A stretch of DNA of 64,000 nt from NCBI GenBank assembly GCA_001899635.1, contig MKVQ01000002.1:1-64000 (forward strand). The letters run 5' to 3'. The position numbers and the translations under genes were made by a program. Below, one piece after another: positions 39,962 to 48,527 of this stretch. The notes under the pieces were generated by a model. That model saw only the letters and a program-made list of their open reading frames with translations, was not told where the DNA came from and did not search any database. Source of the stretch: Myxococcales bacterium 68-20 (GTDB lineage Bacteria > Myxococcota_A > Polyangia > Polyangiales > Polyangiaceae). Each line of letters opens with the position of its first letter. Position 1 is the stretch's first letter.

Positions 39962-40510
39962 CTATCCCTTCACGACACGCAGTTGCGTCGGCGGCGCCGA
40001 AGGCGAGGCCTGCATCAGCGCGAGTTGCCGGCTCAGCTCTGAGACGATGTCCCATTTGCCTGCCTCAGCAGCGAGCCGAAGCGCCTCGGCGAGGGCCTCC
40101 GTTCGCCCACTCGAACGCTCCGGCAGGTCGGTCTTCCGGGGCTCGTTCTCGGAAGGTGTCGACGCGTCCTCACCCTCGACCGGCGAGCACTGCGACCTCG
40201 TGACGGCGCTGGCGTACCCCTCGCCGCTCCCGCTGGCGAGCCGTCCCTCGAGCGGCTGACCGTCGACCGCAGCCGTTCGCACGGCAGACAACTCCCGCAA
40301 GCGCATCGCCGCCAACTCGAACTGGCCCGCCGTTGTCGCCGCGGCGACCGCCTGGGCGAGCGCTTCCTGCGTCCCCGGTCCCCGCGTGTCGCTGGGAGCT
40401 TCCGGGCGGGACACTTCTACGGGCTCACTTTCGCTGCGAGCGGGGAAATTCCGCTGCGAAGTGGCCCTGGCGGAAGGCGATTCGAATCCCGGTGTCCCGC
40501 TCCCCTTCAC
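39962..40510 (-). CDS. Hypothetical protein with two AGxW/F-type helical repeats
   Basis: A 182-aa frame whose GTG start (40510) and first codons lie in the tRNA-end-like repeat at 40477-40503, so the natural N-terminus may be lost. Two similar helical units occur: EALAQAVAAATTAGQFELAA and EALAEALRLAAEAGKWDIVS, each followed by a Leu-rich helix. The pattern EALAxAL..A..AG.W recurs in myxobacterial proteins near recombinase genes. Function unknown. Confidence 0.4.
   Translation of the reverse strand: MKGSGTPGFESPSARATSQRNFPARSESEPVEVSRPEAPSDTRGPGTQEALAQAVAAATTAGQFELAAMRLRELSAVRTAAVDGQPLEGRLASGSGEGYASAVTRSQCSPVEGEDASTPSENEPRKTDLPERSSGRTEALAEALRLAAEAGKWDIVSELSRQLALMQASPSAPPTQLRVVKG
40477..40503 (+). 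other. tRNA 3'-end-like sequence (second attachment-site relic)
   Basis: GCGATTCGAATCCC, one extra G, then GTGTCCCGCTC: the T-loop and acceptor strand of the site at 35517, with a one-base insertion and two substitutions. It lies 34 bp beyond the end of an integrase remnant that points at it, which is how integrase and attachment site are arranged at 35.5 kb. Confidence 0.55.
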
Positions 40511-40536
40511 GTGCTCAGAACAGGCCGGCTACTGGG

Positions 40537-40761
40537 TCAACCCCGAGCCGGCCTTCTTCGTTTCTGGAGCCGAAGCACCACCTGGCCTGACCGACGGCGC
40601 CCGGAGGTCCCGCGTGAAGCCCGCGAGGAGCTGACCTTCGCGAGCGCTTCCCGGACCTCCGTGGGGGTCACCGTCGAGTAGTGCTGTTGCATCGTCTCCA
40701 TAGCGTGGCCCGCTGCGTCGCGTCCCGTTCGCCTCGGCGTAGCTGACGGGCTACGCTCCAA
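40537..40761 (-). pseudogene. Integrase C-terminal fragment
   Basis: The frame reads RTGRDAAGHAMETMQQHYST, then VTPTEVREALAKV: box III with GH and the Tyr nucleophile (HYSTVT) of a tyrosine recombinase, followed by its C-terminal tail. Upstream catalytic boxes are absent. Its 3' end faces the tRNA-like relic at 40477-40503. It is the remnant of a third recombinase, distinct from the one at 34107. Confidence 0.7.
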
Positions 40762-40763
40762 TC

Positions 40764-41219
40764 GTGGGCTACGGCTGGACGCTTGGCGGACCTTCGCCGT
40801 TCCTGACAGAACGTGCGCGCATCCGCGCTCCCCAGGTCATCGAGTACGCGGCGGCGACCGGCGCTGCCGCGCTCATCTCACCCGACGGACAAGTCGTCCT
40901 CTTCGGCGGTTCTGCGCCGGACATCGACCTCGGCCGCGTCGCGCGGACCGCACGCATCGTGGGCGCGGCGCGGAGCCATGCATCGTTCCGCGTGGGCGAT
41001 GCATGCGTGCATGCGGGTCCGGTGCGCGACGGATGGACCCTCTGCATCGTGTCGGTGACGGAACTTGCGCCAGTCGTGACCATCGATCGCCTGCGAAAGG
41101 CAGCTCACGTCCTGGCGCTAGCCCTCGTCGATGGCATGCCTTCGGGGTCGCCGGGTACCGGGGGCGCGCACGGTCCCGCTCCAGCGCAGCGGTTCGTGTC
41201 CGTTCGTTCGTGCGGCTGA
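40764..41219 (+). CDS. Roadblock/LC7-like small protein
   Basis: A 151-aa protein with GTG 40764. The core of residues 24-115 (IEYAAATGAAALISPDGQVV, FRVGDACVHAGPVRDGWTLC, VTIDRLRKAAHVLALALVDG) has the strand order of Roadblock/LC7 domains, which in myxobacteria regulate small GTPases such as MglA-type proteins. The last 30 residues are polar. Ribosome site is weak and no GTPase gene is nearby. The assignment is by pattern only. Confidence 0.45.
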   Translation: MGYGWTLGGPSPFLTERARIRAPQVIEYAAATGAAALISPDGQVVLFGGSAPDIDLGRVARTARIVGAARSHASFRVGDACVHAGPVRDGWTLCIVSVTELAPVVTIDRLRKAAHVLALALVDGMPSGSPGTGGAHGPAPAQRFVSVRSCG

Positions 41220-41468
41220 TCCGTCGGCGCTTTCGACAGGAGCGATGCGCGTGCGCCTTGACTGAGCTCGGGGCGCGGGATGTCCGCTGGCCCCTCGCCT
41301 TCGTCGTTGAGAGCTTCTGTTTCGGCAGCTTCCTCGACGGTTCTCGCAGCTTCGGCAGCCGCCCCTGGGCGCAACAAGGACGCCCATGCACGGCGAGCGT
41401 GGGCGGCTTCGCGTGAGCCCGGACCGCCGTCGTCTGGAAATCGAGCAGTGGCCGCAATCCCGCGCTTC

Positions 41469-41822
41469 TCAACGCACCGTGCGTTCGGGCGCAGGCGGCT
41501 GCGCGGGCCATCGTTCGGCAAGCCTCTCGTGCGCGCAGCGTTCGCAAGAGGGCGACACCAGATCCGCGATGCGTTCCCAGACGGCGGTCGACGCCTGCTC
41601 GGTCTGTTCCGCTTCGTACCAACCAACGCGCGACGCGCATGCGTCGCAGAGCCACGAGTCCGTCATCCAGGGGATCTCGATACCGGACGGCATGGTCGCG
41701 AGCCGAACACGGTGCAGGCGGTAAGGTGGCGGGCTGGCCCCGGTCTCAATGGATTGGCGGACGTGCTCGCACGCGAGGAACAAGGCCTGCCACCCGTGCT
41801 GCGGACAGATCGTCACGCCCAT
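41469..41822 (-). CDS. Small Cys-rich (zinc-binding) hypothetical protein
   Basis: A 117-aa protein, ATG 41822. It starts MGVTICPQHGWQALFLACEH and has further CDAC and CERC pairs, so probably binds one or two zinc ions. IPWMTDSWLCDACASRV resembles conserved hypothetical proteins scattered in myxobacterial genomes. It is followed in the upstream direction by another zinc-ribbon gene on the same strand (41943). No catalytic motif. Confidence 0.55.
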   Translation of the reverse strand: MGVTICPQHGWQALFLACEHVRQSIETGASPPPYRLHRVRLATMPSGIEIPWMTDSWLCDACASRVGWYEAEQTEQASTAVWERIADLVSPSCERCAHERLAERWPAQPPAPERTVR

Positions 41823-41942
41823 GCGACCACGACTCTATCGTTCAACCGAAGGGAGTACGACCCCACGAATCGCAGCGGCGACGCCAACACCGCTGCGTGG
41901 ACCAACATGGACGAAGGTGGAATCCGACCCGACGCTCGAGCG

Positions 41943-42581
41943 CTACGACCTGTAGTCGAAGGAACGGCCGCAACGGTCGCAGACGAGCGCTTCGCGCAGC
42001 TGCCGGTACCGGGAAGACTCGACGCTGCAAGTTGGGCAAGCGAGCGCATTCTCGAGCTCTAGATGCTCGACTCGCGGCTCCCACGGCGGTAGCTCGCCCA
42101 ACGCCAGTGGGCCGTCGGAGGGAACGGGCTGCGAGAACGGAGCCCGCCAACGCTCGGGGCTGGTTCGGACGACGATCTTCACGGCGGCGTCAGCAGGCGC
42201 GATCCACACGAGCTTCGCGTCGTACGACCACGACGGGAAGCTGTCGATCCTAGCGACGTCCCCAGCGGGGAGTCCGACAATCAGCGGGGAGCTGAGGGAG
42301 CGAACCGAGGATCGGTCGAGGAGCTCGCTGGCCACCGCGGTGACGAGCCTGCAAGAGTAGCGGAGCGGGCGGCGCCGCCTCCGGGGGCCAACATGGACGG
42401 CAACTACGTCGGGCGTCACCAACGCATCGGAGGCCGGGCCTTCGACCATGATTCGAAACATCATCGACGAGCTGCCGTCGAGGGGCACACGCAGTCGGCC
42501 CGCCAAGACGTCCTGCAGTCGCGCGAAGGCGCGCACCTCGGCGTCGAGATCCTCGCGCTCTCCGAGCTCGCCCGGATTCAT
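41943..42581 (-). CDS. Hypothetical protein with C-terminal zinc ribbon
   Basis: A 212-aa protein, ATG 42581. The main body is beta-rich (LRVPLDGSSSMMFRIMVEG, VAVHVGPRRRRRPLRYS). The last 40 residues carry LACPTC and VCDRCGRSF, a rubredoxin-like zinc ribbon. No known family. It lies 120 bp upstream of the other Cys-rich gene and may be co-transcribed with it. Confidence 0.6.
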   Translation of the reverse strand: MNPGELGEREDLDAEVRAFARLQDVLAGRLRVPLDGSSSMMFRIMVEGPASDALVTPDVVAVHVGPRRRRRPLRYSCRLVTAVASELLDRSSVRSLSSPLIVGLPAGDVARIDSFPSWSYDAKLVWIAPADAAVKIVVRTSPERWRAPFSQPVPSDGPLALGELPPWEPRVEHLELENALACPTCSVESSRYRQLREALVCDRCGRSFDYRS

Positions 42582-42695
42582 CGGCCCGATCCTGAGCGAC
42601 CGTGCCGTCTCTGTCGAGCGCTTCGGTGCTCGGACCAGTCGACGCGGACCGTTCCTCCGTCGTGGTCGAAGGCTCGGGGCTGCCTGACGTGCTAC

Positions 42696-43232
42696 CTACG
42701 GTCGTCGAGGTTCGGCAACGACGAACGTGACCGGAATCTGGAGCGTCGAGCCAGCACCGCCCGGTGCGGTAAAGCGGGCTCGCTTGACCACGTCGACGAG
42801 GCACGCCTCGACGGCTGGTGAAAGCCCCTCGCGACGGATGGTGTCGCTGGACGTGACCTCCCCATCAGCGGAGATCCGCGCCACCATCATCACGCAGCCC
42901 TGCATGAGTCCATCGGCACTCAGACCGGCCTGATAGCAACGACGAAACTCGGCCCGAAGCGACGCGACGGTGCGATCGGCATCCCAGATGGGCTGGGACA
43001 ATCGCGCATCGGTCTGTTCGTCGGCAGCGAGAACAGGTGATGTTGGTCGCGCCCCGGCATCCGATCCGGAACTGTCAGGACTCGGCGAAGGCGCGCATCG
43101 CGCGAACGGACGCGGCGCGAGTCGCTCGTTGCCCGGTCGCGCCCGTTCGCGAGGCTCCTGGCCGACGCATGCGAGCAAGCTGGTCATCGCAAGCGCGAAG
43201 CTGACACAGCGCCGCAATTCGAGAGCACGCAT
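42696..43232 (-). CDS. Lipoprotein with AgmX/TonB-like C-terminal domain
   Basis: A 178-aa protein, ATG 43232. Signal FALAMTSLLACVG has its lipobox Cys at residue 22. After a Pro/Ser-rich linker, residues about 90-175 (LRAEFRRCYQAGLSADGLMQ, ADGEVTSSDTIRREGLSPAV, ACLVDVVKRARFTAPGGAGS) match the AgmX/PglI C-terminal or TonB-C-like domain common in Myxococcota, with a conserved Cys pair. Such proteins are periplasmic and often act in envelope or gliding machinery. It stands alone here. Confidence 0.75.
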   Translation of the reverse strand: MRALELRRCVSFALAMTSLLACVGQEPRERARPGNERLAPRPFARCAPSPSPDSSGSDAGARPTSPVLAADEQTDARLSQPIWDADRTVASLRAEFRRCYQAGLSADGLMQGCVMMVARISADGEVTSSDTIRREGLSPAVEACLVDVVKRARFTAPGGAGSTLQIPVTFVVAEPRRP

Positions 43233-43294
43233 GAAACTGCCCTAACACACGCAAGGCATGTGCGAGTAGCGCGTCCGCGGCAGGGCGTCAGCTA

Positions 43295-43614
43295 CTATGA
43301 CGACTGTGACTCGACGCGGGTGGAGAGCTTCCACGCGCAGTCACACTCCTCGAGCACTGGGCCGTTCACTGCCGCCGAGAGCAGCCAATCCATGCATGTA
43401 TCGCAGACGAGAACGTACTTGCCGACCAACCACGGCCCGTCGCCACCTTGGTGTTGTCATCGAGCGTCACCGTCTTCACTTGCGTCGACGGACAGTGGAA
43501 ATCGGTACCGGCTCGTGCCTTCAACCACTGGACGGCGGTGTCGGGCGGCAGCTCGCTTTTGACAACGCATGCGGTCCCAAGCGCGCAGAGTGCGAGAACC
43601 AGCGGTCGAGCCAT
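43295..43614 (-). pseudogene. Frameshifted small lipoprotein
   Basis: ATG 43614 opens MARPLVLALCALGTACVVKS (lipobox Cys 16), then HCPSTQVKTVTLDDNTKV. From about 43440 that frame degenerates and stops at 43366, while the next frame suddenly reads as protein (GDGPWLVGKYVLVCDTCMDW, then LEECDCAWKL) to TAG at 43295. Joined, they make a normal Cys-rich myxobacterial lipoprotein. A one-base indel near 43440 is the simplest explanation; a base-call error is possible. Confidence 0.6.
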
Positions 43615-44155
43615 GCGTTACACCTAACCTCCGCGCCTGTCGCAGTACCGGCCAACCGGACACTATTCCCATTAAGCTGCAAATTAGCAAAAAGGCACCA
43701 TCGTCAATCGTCGGGTCCGGTCAGCCGCACGACCTTCGAGCGCGAACGAACTTGCGGGATGGTGAAGTGCAGATCGTCGCCCTTCGTACGTGACGCGAGC
43801 CTGCGGCCAGCGTCTCGAGCTCGATCATGTCCCTCGTCCAGTGAGTGGTTCACCTCCGCCGCGCATACGCGCCACCTGGATCGCGAGTTTGGTCTCCTCG
43901 GCGACTCGGCCGGCACTCGCAAGGACCACCGCCACCTTTTCGCCGGTCAGAGGCCTTAGGGTCTTCCGCTCCAAGAGGACGTACGCACCCGGCCGGGGCC
44001 GTCTCGTCCTCGTCGAGAAAGGCACCAAGGAAAGCCGCCGCCCCGTAGTCCGACGGCTCGACATGCGATCTTGTGCTTCCCGCTCGGCGAGGCGGTGCAT
44101 TGCCCAGAGCGCTCGAGGTGCTTCCCGCAAGCGAGGGCGTGATAGGGTCACGTCG
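43615..44155. other. 541-bp stretch with no confident gene
   Basis: No frame combines a start signal and a recognisable product. On the minus strand, pieces in two frames look like protein (LLERKTLRPLTGEKVAVVLA near 43970-43910, and DDLHFTIPQVRSRSKVVRLT near 43770-43710) and could be one decayed gene broken by a frameshift near 43830. No signature motif. Confidence 0.3.
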
Positions 44156-45682
44156 ATGAGGGCCGCACTCGATACGGTCCTAATCGTGTGTGCCCTCGCC
44201 GTTGGCTGCGTGCATTCGCCAGCTCCAGCCGAAACGAAGCCAGCGAGCCCTCTGCCGGCTACGTCGGTCGCATCGAGCACCGCGCCGCGTCCCCTCCTCG
44301 CGGACGGTGGTACGGACGACGCCGCGCCGAAGCGAGTACAGCCGACAGTCGACCTGGGACTGCCGCCGCGGCCCACGGAGCACGAACTGTTCGGAGACCG
44401 TGCGCCGGCGCTCGGCACGCCCGACCTCGATGCGCTCGTTGCCGCGACGAAGTCGCCGGGGATTCTCCCTCGACCGCCATACTGCGCGGCATACACCAGC
44501 CGACGGGCATCGACACGAGAAGCGATCTCGGTCACCGACGCGCTCGCCCAGACGAACCCCGCGATACGGGACGCCATGCTCCTCGCGCTTTCCGCGACCG
44601 GCCCAGTCCGGATCGCGGCGCTCCGCGCTGACTTCGCCCCGATCGAATGTGCGGACGCGATCACCGATCCGGAGCTCGGACCGTCGACGAGGGGTATCGG
44701 CTCCGAGCTCCTCGTCGGACTCTCCGTTGCATCCAAGCTCGCACGGACTTCGAACCCGGTGGCGATCGACGCGCTCAAGACCGCGCTCACCGGCCTCCGA
44801 GGCTATGCCTGGGGCCTCGCGCTCGTCGAGGCGGGCCTCGCCGACCTCCGCGCCTACGACGCGGGCGTCACGGATCGCAAGACGCTCGGCCGCGACTCGA
44901 TCCTCACCGCGTTCGCCGAGCTGGCGAGGGTCGGCGTGCTCCGCGACGCGAGCGTCTCGAAAGCGCGGGCGCGCCTGGCGGCCCTCCTCCCTGCGCAGCG
45001 CGTCGACGCGCTCGACGAGCTGCTCCTGCCGCGGTGGACCCCGCCAGCGCCGGAGAAAAACGCCGAGCGGGCGCTCGCGAATACGCCTGCGTATTGGTTC
45101 GCCGCCGATGCGAGCACGTTCAAGTACATCAACTCGTACATGCCGGCGCTCGCCGTCGGCGTGCCGATCCGGACCTGTTACAAGCAGGGCTGCGCCGACT
45201 ACGCACGCGCCAGGCTCGACCTCGGACGCATGTATCGGCGCCGGCTCGACTTCGTCGAAGCGGCTCACGCCGCGAAGGAGGCCGCGGGTACCACGAGCGG
45301 AGCCGGCGCGTCACAGCTGCTCCTTGCCCTAGCACGCGACCTCGCCCACGGCCCACGCGACGCCATCGACATGATGGGACGCAGTGGCGCGGCGATGGGC
45401 CTCGACCGGACCGACGCGCTCGACGCGTTGGTTGCTGAGGGCGTGCCGATGTCCGGGATGGCCGCCTACGACGCTGCGCATCTGCGCTCGCTCTCCGTCC
45501 CCGAAGACGACACAGCACCTGCGTACGTCGAGGACGTGGCTCGTCGGTTCGAGAAGAGCAGCCAGATGCTGGCGGAACCGGAAGACCGGACACGAGCCCT
45601 CGAGCGAGCTCGCCAGGCGCGCGCGGCAGCCGCTGCGAGGGCGCGTGACGTTGCAGCGAGCACAGCCGCGCGCGCCCATTGA
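44156..45682 (+). CDS. Large hypothetical lipoprotein
   Basis: A 508-aa protein. ATG 44156 was chosen over the longer frame from 43790 because it begins a signal MRAALDTVLIVCALAVGC with the lipobox Cys at residue 18. A Pro/Ala-rich linker follows, then about 430 residues of Ala/Leu-rich helices (ALKTALTGLRGYAWGLALVE, ARARLDLGRMYRRRLDFVEA) resembling TPR-type solenoids, ending in a basic helix. No catalytic motif is seen. Likely a periplasmic, membrane-anchored scaffold protein. Convergent with the GyrB-like gene downstream. Confidence 0.7.
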   Translation: MRAALDTVLIVCALAVGCVHSPAPAETKPASPLPATSVASSTAPRPLLADGGTDDAAPKRVQPTVDLGLPPRPTEHELFGDRAPALGTPDLDALVAATKSPGILPRPPYCAAYTSRRASTREAISVTDALAQTNPAIRDAMLLALSATGPVRIAALRADFAPIECADAITDPELGPSTRGIGSELLVGLSVASKLARTSNPVAIDALKTALTGLRGYAWGLALVEAGLADLRAYDAGVTDRKTLGRDSILTAFAELARVGVLRDASVSKARARLAALLPAQRVDALDELLLPRWTPPAPEKNAERALANTPAYWFAADASTFKYINSYMPALAVGVPIRTCYKQGCADYARARLDLGRMYRRRLDFVEAAHAAKEAAGTTSGAGASQLLLALARDLAHGPRDAIDMMGRSGAAMGLDRTDALDALVAEGVPMSGMAAYDAAHLRSLSVPEDDTAPAYVEDVARRFEKSSQMLAEPEDRTRALERARQARAAAAARARDVAASTAARAH

Positions 45683-45813
45683 GGCCCCCGAAGCGAACGC
45701 GGTCCACCGTCGGCGATCGGCTCGACTGACAGCCAACATGGGCCCAGGCCGCGCTCGCGCGCGTGCTGCTCGATGCAGACGCCGACCTCGACGCACGCTG
45801 CGCAGACGGGGCT

Positions 45814-46428
45814 TCACCACCAGTCCGGCTTCTCGCTGCTGCGGTCCGCGACCGAGGCCGGCACCGCAGGGTTCGCGCTTCTGACTCTCGTTACGATTCG
45901 CTCGGCCTCTGCGGCGTCGAGGACGCCCGGAATGATCGCCGTGTCCGGCTTGAACGTGAGCCAGTTCGTTCCCATCGGCTCGTCGGTGGGAGCCTTGGAG
46001 AGAAGCGAGACCAGTCCACCCCGACTGAAGGCCGCGCGATAGCGAACGCCGTCACGGATCGCGGATACGACGAGTTTCTCGCTCAACGCGTTCACGATGG
46101 CAGCCCCGAACTGCAATGGCCTCCGCGGCCCGAAGATGGACATGAAGAGCGAGTAGAGCTCGGGATGCGCGACACCCGTGCGAGTCTCGCGAGCTTCAAT
46201 CGGCAGACGCTCGCCGTCGTAGGCGACGGTCACCGCGCCATCCGACCAGAGCAAGAGGCGCAAGGCGGCGGGGGCGGGTGATTCCGCCACGATACTTCCG
46301 ACGACGCATTCCACGAGGAGACTGCAGAGCGTTCTCTCGGAGGTCGCTTCGCCGAGGTACATCGTCGGGCGCCGTCGAATTGCTTCGAGCCCCTCGATCA
46401 CCTTGATGTCGCGGCGCGTGTATCCCAT
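45814..46428 (-). CDS. Orphan GyrB/ParE-type ATPase-domain protein (copy 2)
   Basis: A 204-aa protein with ATG 46428. Like the gene at 39230 it contains IEGLEAIRRRPTMYLGEATS, an ECVVGSI helix in the ATP-binding position (Asn replaced by Ser), VTVAYDGERLPI, and AIVNALSEKLVV. It also shares GTNWLTFKPD near the end with copy 1. The two are clear paralogues, diverged over most positions. It is divergent from a small P-loop ATPase gene with about 40 bp between the starts. Confidence 0.7.
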   Translation of the reverse strand: MGYTRRDIKVIEGLEAIRRRPTMYLGEATSERTLCSLLVECVVGSIVAESPAPAALRLLLWSDGAVTVAYDGERLPIEARETRTGVAHPELYSLFMSIFGPRRPLQFGAAIVNALSEKLVVSAIRDGVRYRAAFSRGGLVSLLSKAPTDEPMGTNWLTFKPDTAIIPGVLDAAEAERIVTRVRSANPAVPASVADRSSEKPDWW

Positions 46429-46468
46429 GCCGAGAGCGTATCGCCAGCCCCGTCGAGAGGTGCGTTCC

Positions 46469-47050
46469 ATGCACCGTCGGAGCGTGCGAGAGTCTGGGAA
46501 TCGAGCGCCCGCTCGGATTGCTGCACGAGCAGTGACGCTTCATGAGGAGCTAACCAACCTCGGCGTCATGCCGGAGGCCGCGACCGCGCTGCAATCGGCA
46601 GCCGCTCGGCGCGCCGGCATGCTCATCATCTGTGGCCCGGCTGGCGTGGGAAAGACGACCGTGGCGGAGCTGGTAGAGCGGTACACCGGCATGAGGAGGC
46701 TGGGTGACCTTCGCACGCAGGAAGAGATCGTCGAAGTGCTCCGCCTCGCCGAGGGAGAAGCGGTCGTTGGCGTCGTGCGGAGCGGGGAGTCGTTCGGGCT
46801 ATCGTCCCGCTGGCGGGACATGGACATCCCGAACGAGCTCGTCGAGCGAGCGTCGGTGATGACGGTAACCCTTCGCAGACTTCCGAAGGCGCCCGCCTTC
46901 AATGCTACGAAGGACCTTCTCCTGGCCGAAGTTCTGGGAACAGACCACGCTCCCCTCGCCGGCTCACTTGCTGAACAGGCGAAGACGCTCGTTTCGGCTG
47001 GGCTCGTGACCGATGAGGCCGCGCGCTTCCATGTGCCAGGCTATGAGTGA
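46469..47050 (+). CDS. Small P-loop ATPase (PilT/VirB11-like fragment)
   Basis: A 193-aa protein from ATG 46469; a GTG near 46530 (VTLHEELTNLG) is an alternative start. Walker A ICGPAGVGKTTVAEL lies near residue 55, followed by LRTQEEIVEVLRLAEGEAVV, the AsP/Walker B-like part of secretion ATPases of the GspE/PilT family. It lacks the N-terminal domain and zinc motif of full-length members (350-560 aa). It may be a stand-alone regulatory ATPase. It is divergent from the GyrB-like gene. Confidence 0.55.
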   Translation: MHRRSVRESGNRAPARIAARAVTLHEELTNLGVMPEAATALQSAAARRAGMLIICGPAGVGKTTVAELVERYTGMRRLGDLRTQEEIVEVLRLAEGEAVVGVVRSGESFGLSSRWRDMDIPNELVERASVMTVTLRRLPKAPAFNATKDLLLAEVLGTDHAPLAGSLAEQAKTLVSAGLVTDEAARFHVPGYE

Positions 47051-47053
47051 AGC

Positions 47054-47272
47054 GTGGCGGGACGCAATCTGGGGAATTGCGGGCCCATGGGAGGACCTGG
47101 TCACGCAATGATCACGTTCCAACCGGACGGAAGCGTTTCGAGCGTGGTTGTAGACGACGGGCCGTTCGTTGGAACGTCGGTCGGCGCCTGCGTCGAGCAG
47201 CGCTTTCGCGAGGTCCGGATACGGCCATACGACGGCGGGCCGGTGAAAGTCGGCAAGAGCTTCAACCTCTAA
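47054..47272 (+). pseudogene. Truncated AgmX-type C-terminal domain
   Basis: A 72-aa frame with GTG 47054, three bases after the ATPase stop. GPGHAMITFQPDGSVSSVVV, then FVGTSVGACVEQRFREVRIR and GGPVKVGKSF, is the terminal 65 residues of the AgmX/PglI-type domain that ends many myxobacterial kinases and lipoproteins. Everything that should precede it (signal, linker or kinase) is missing, so it is most likely a stranded gene end. Confidence 0.6.
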
Positions 47273-47480
47273 GGGGTAGTCCCTCGAGCACGGGGCTTCT
47301 CCTTGGTCGCAAGTGCGCGCAATGCTCGGCCCGTCGCGCCGAGATCGTGATCGCTAACTTAGTTCGGCCCGATGTGTACGGTGACGGGCACGAGGACGGC
47401 CTGCGCAAGCGCGGATGGCGGTCGCTCGGTCATGCTTCAACCGTGGGTCGCGGCGTTCGGATCGTCGCGGCCACAACGCA

Positions 47481-48233
47481 TCAGTACACGTCATCTCGGA
47501 TGAGATCACGGCCCGCAAGATCCAACAGGAGCTCGCAAAAGCGGCGGAACGCAGCGGCGGGTCCGTTCGCGGAGGGCGTCCATCGGTCGATCAGCTCGTA
47601 GGTGTCCTTCGTTCGAATCTCGAGGACCCATCGCGCTCCGTCTGTGCCGAACTGCTCGGGTACGGGGGCCTCGAGGTTACCCTCTTGCAGGGCATGGCGA
47701 AGCGCTTCCCACTCGGACTGGCCGAGATCGCGCTCCCGCCGCGCATCGACGCGGCCAGGTTCGTAGCCGCCCGCGCCATCGAGGCGCGTCGCCACGACGC
47801 GTGCGGTGGTCGCGGTTGATTCGATCCGGATCGCGATGGGGTTGTGGAACGTCCGCAGCCAGAGGAATCGAAGAATCGTCGAATGCGGACTGGGGATCCG
47901 CCAGAGCGATGGCTCACACATCGCCGCAAGATGCTTGCCGTACCATTGGCGGGTGAAAGCCTTGAGCTCAGGCGGGAAGAAGGCATCGGTCGGATTCGCG
48001 CCATAGGGAGGGTCATTCGGCCATGGCCTTTGGGGTCCTTCGAGTACGAGCTTGACCTTCGTGCCGTCGGCAACATCGGCCTTCGCAGTGTCCGTCATGG
48101 CTCCGGATGGGCAGCGACCGAGCCCGCTCGCAACCAGAGTGGGCGAATCGCGCGCGGGATTGGCGGGTGACTCGCGACATCCGGTGATGGCGAGGAGCAC
48201 GGGGAGAACCGGAGAAACAGCGGGGCGGAACAC
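47481..48233 (-). CDS. Hypothetical lipoprotein
   Basis: About 250 aa with a GTG start at 48233 (start uncertain, no good ribosome site). The signal VSPVLPVLLAITGC ends in a lipobox Cys near residue 18. The mature part has CPSGAM, a KVKLVLEGPQRPWPNDPPYG segment and WVLEIRTKDTYELIDRWTPS, a strand pattern seen in small myxobacterial lipoproteins of unknown role. The longer frame from 49064 is Arg-rich and rejected. Confidence 0.6.
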   Translation of the reverse strand: MFRPAVSPVLPVLLAITGCRESPANPARDSPTLVASGLGRCPSGAMTDTAKADVADGTKVKLVLEGPQRPWPNDPPYGANPTDAFFPPELKAFTRQWYGKHLAAMCEPSLWRIPSPHSTILRFLWLRTFHNPIAIRIESTATTARVVATRLDGAGGYEPGRVDARRERDLGQSEWEALRHALQEGNLEAPVPEQFGTDGARWVLEIRTKDTYELIDRWTPSANGPAAAFRRFCELLLDLAGRDLIRDDVY

Positions 48234-48396
48234 GAGATGGCCATGATAGCGGACTGTGGCGCCTTCCTCGATATGCGATCCCGTGAGGGCGCGCCCGCGG
48301 CGGACGTCTCGAGATCGATCATTGGTCGCCATGCCGGCGCGGTGCCGGAAGGGTGCGTAAGGGCCACGGACGACGGGCAACGAAGCCCGTTCGTCG

Positions 48397-48432
48397 TCCC
48401 AAGCTGGATGTCGCGATTCGAATACGTATCCC
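48397..48432 (+). other. Diverged copy of the tRNA-Gly attachment core
   Basis: TCCCAAGCTGGATGTCGCG (48397-48415) is identical over 19 bases to the site at 35517, followed by ATTCGAAT and then a degraded acceptor strand (ACGTATCCC). Same orientation as the first site. It shares GCGATTCGAAT with the relic at 40477. It probably marks the far end of an older insertion at the same tRNA gene. Confidence 0.65.
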
Positions 48433-48527
48433 CTCTGGAACGCCGATAGAGTGAGCATCAGGGGCAAGGTCGCCCGACATGGTCCTTGTCGAAGGGTCGC
48501 CGCGTGCGGCGGAAATCGCGTAGAAGG

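Noticed and set aside
43825-44790. 321-aa minus-strand ORF
   Set aside because: Overlaps the lipoprotein gene at 44156; only its C-terminal end looks like decayed protein, so it is recorded as a gap.
47415-47819. Plus-strand ORF of 134 aa
   Set aside because: Antisense to the lipoprotein at 47481, which has a lipobox and better codon pattern.
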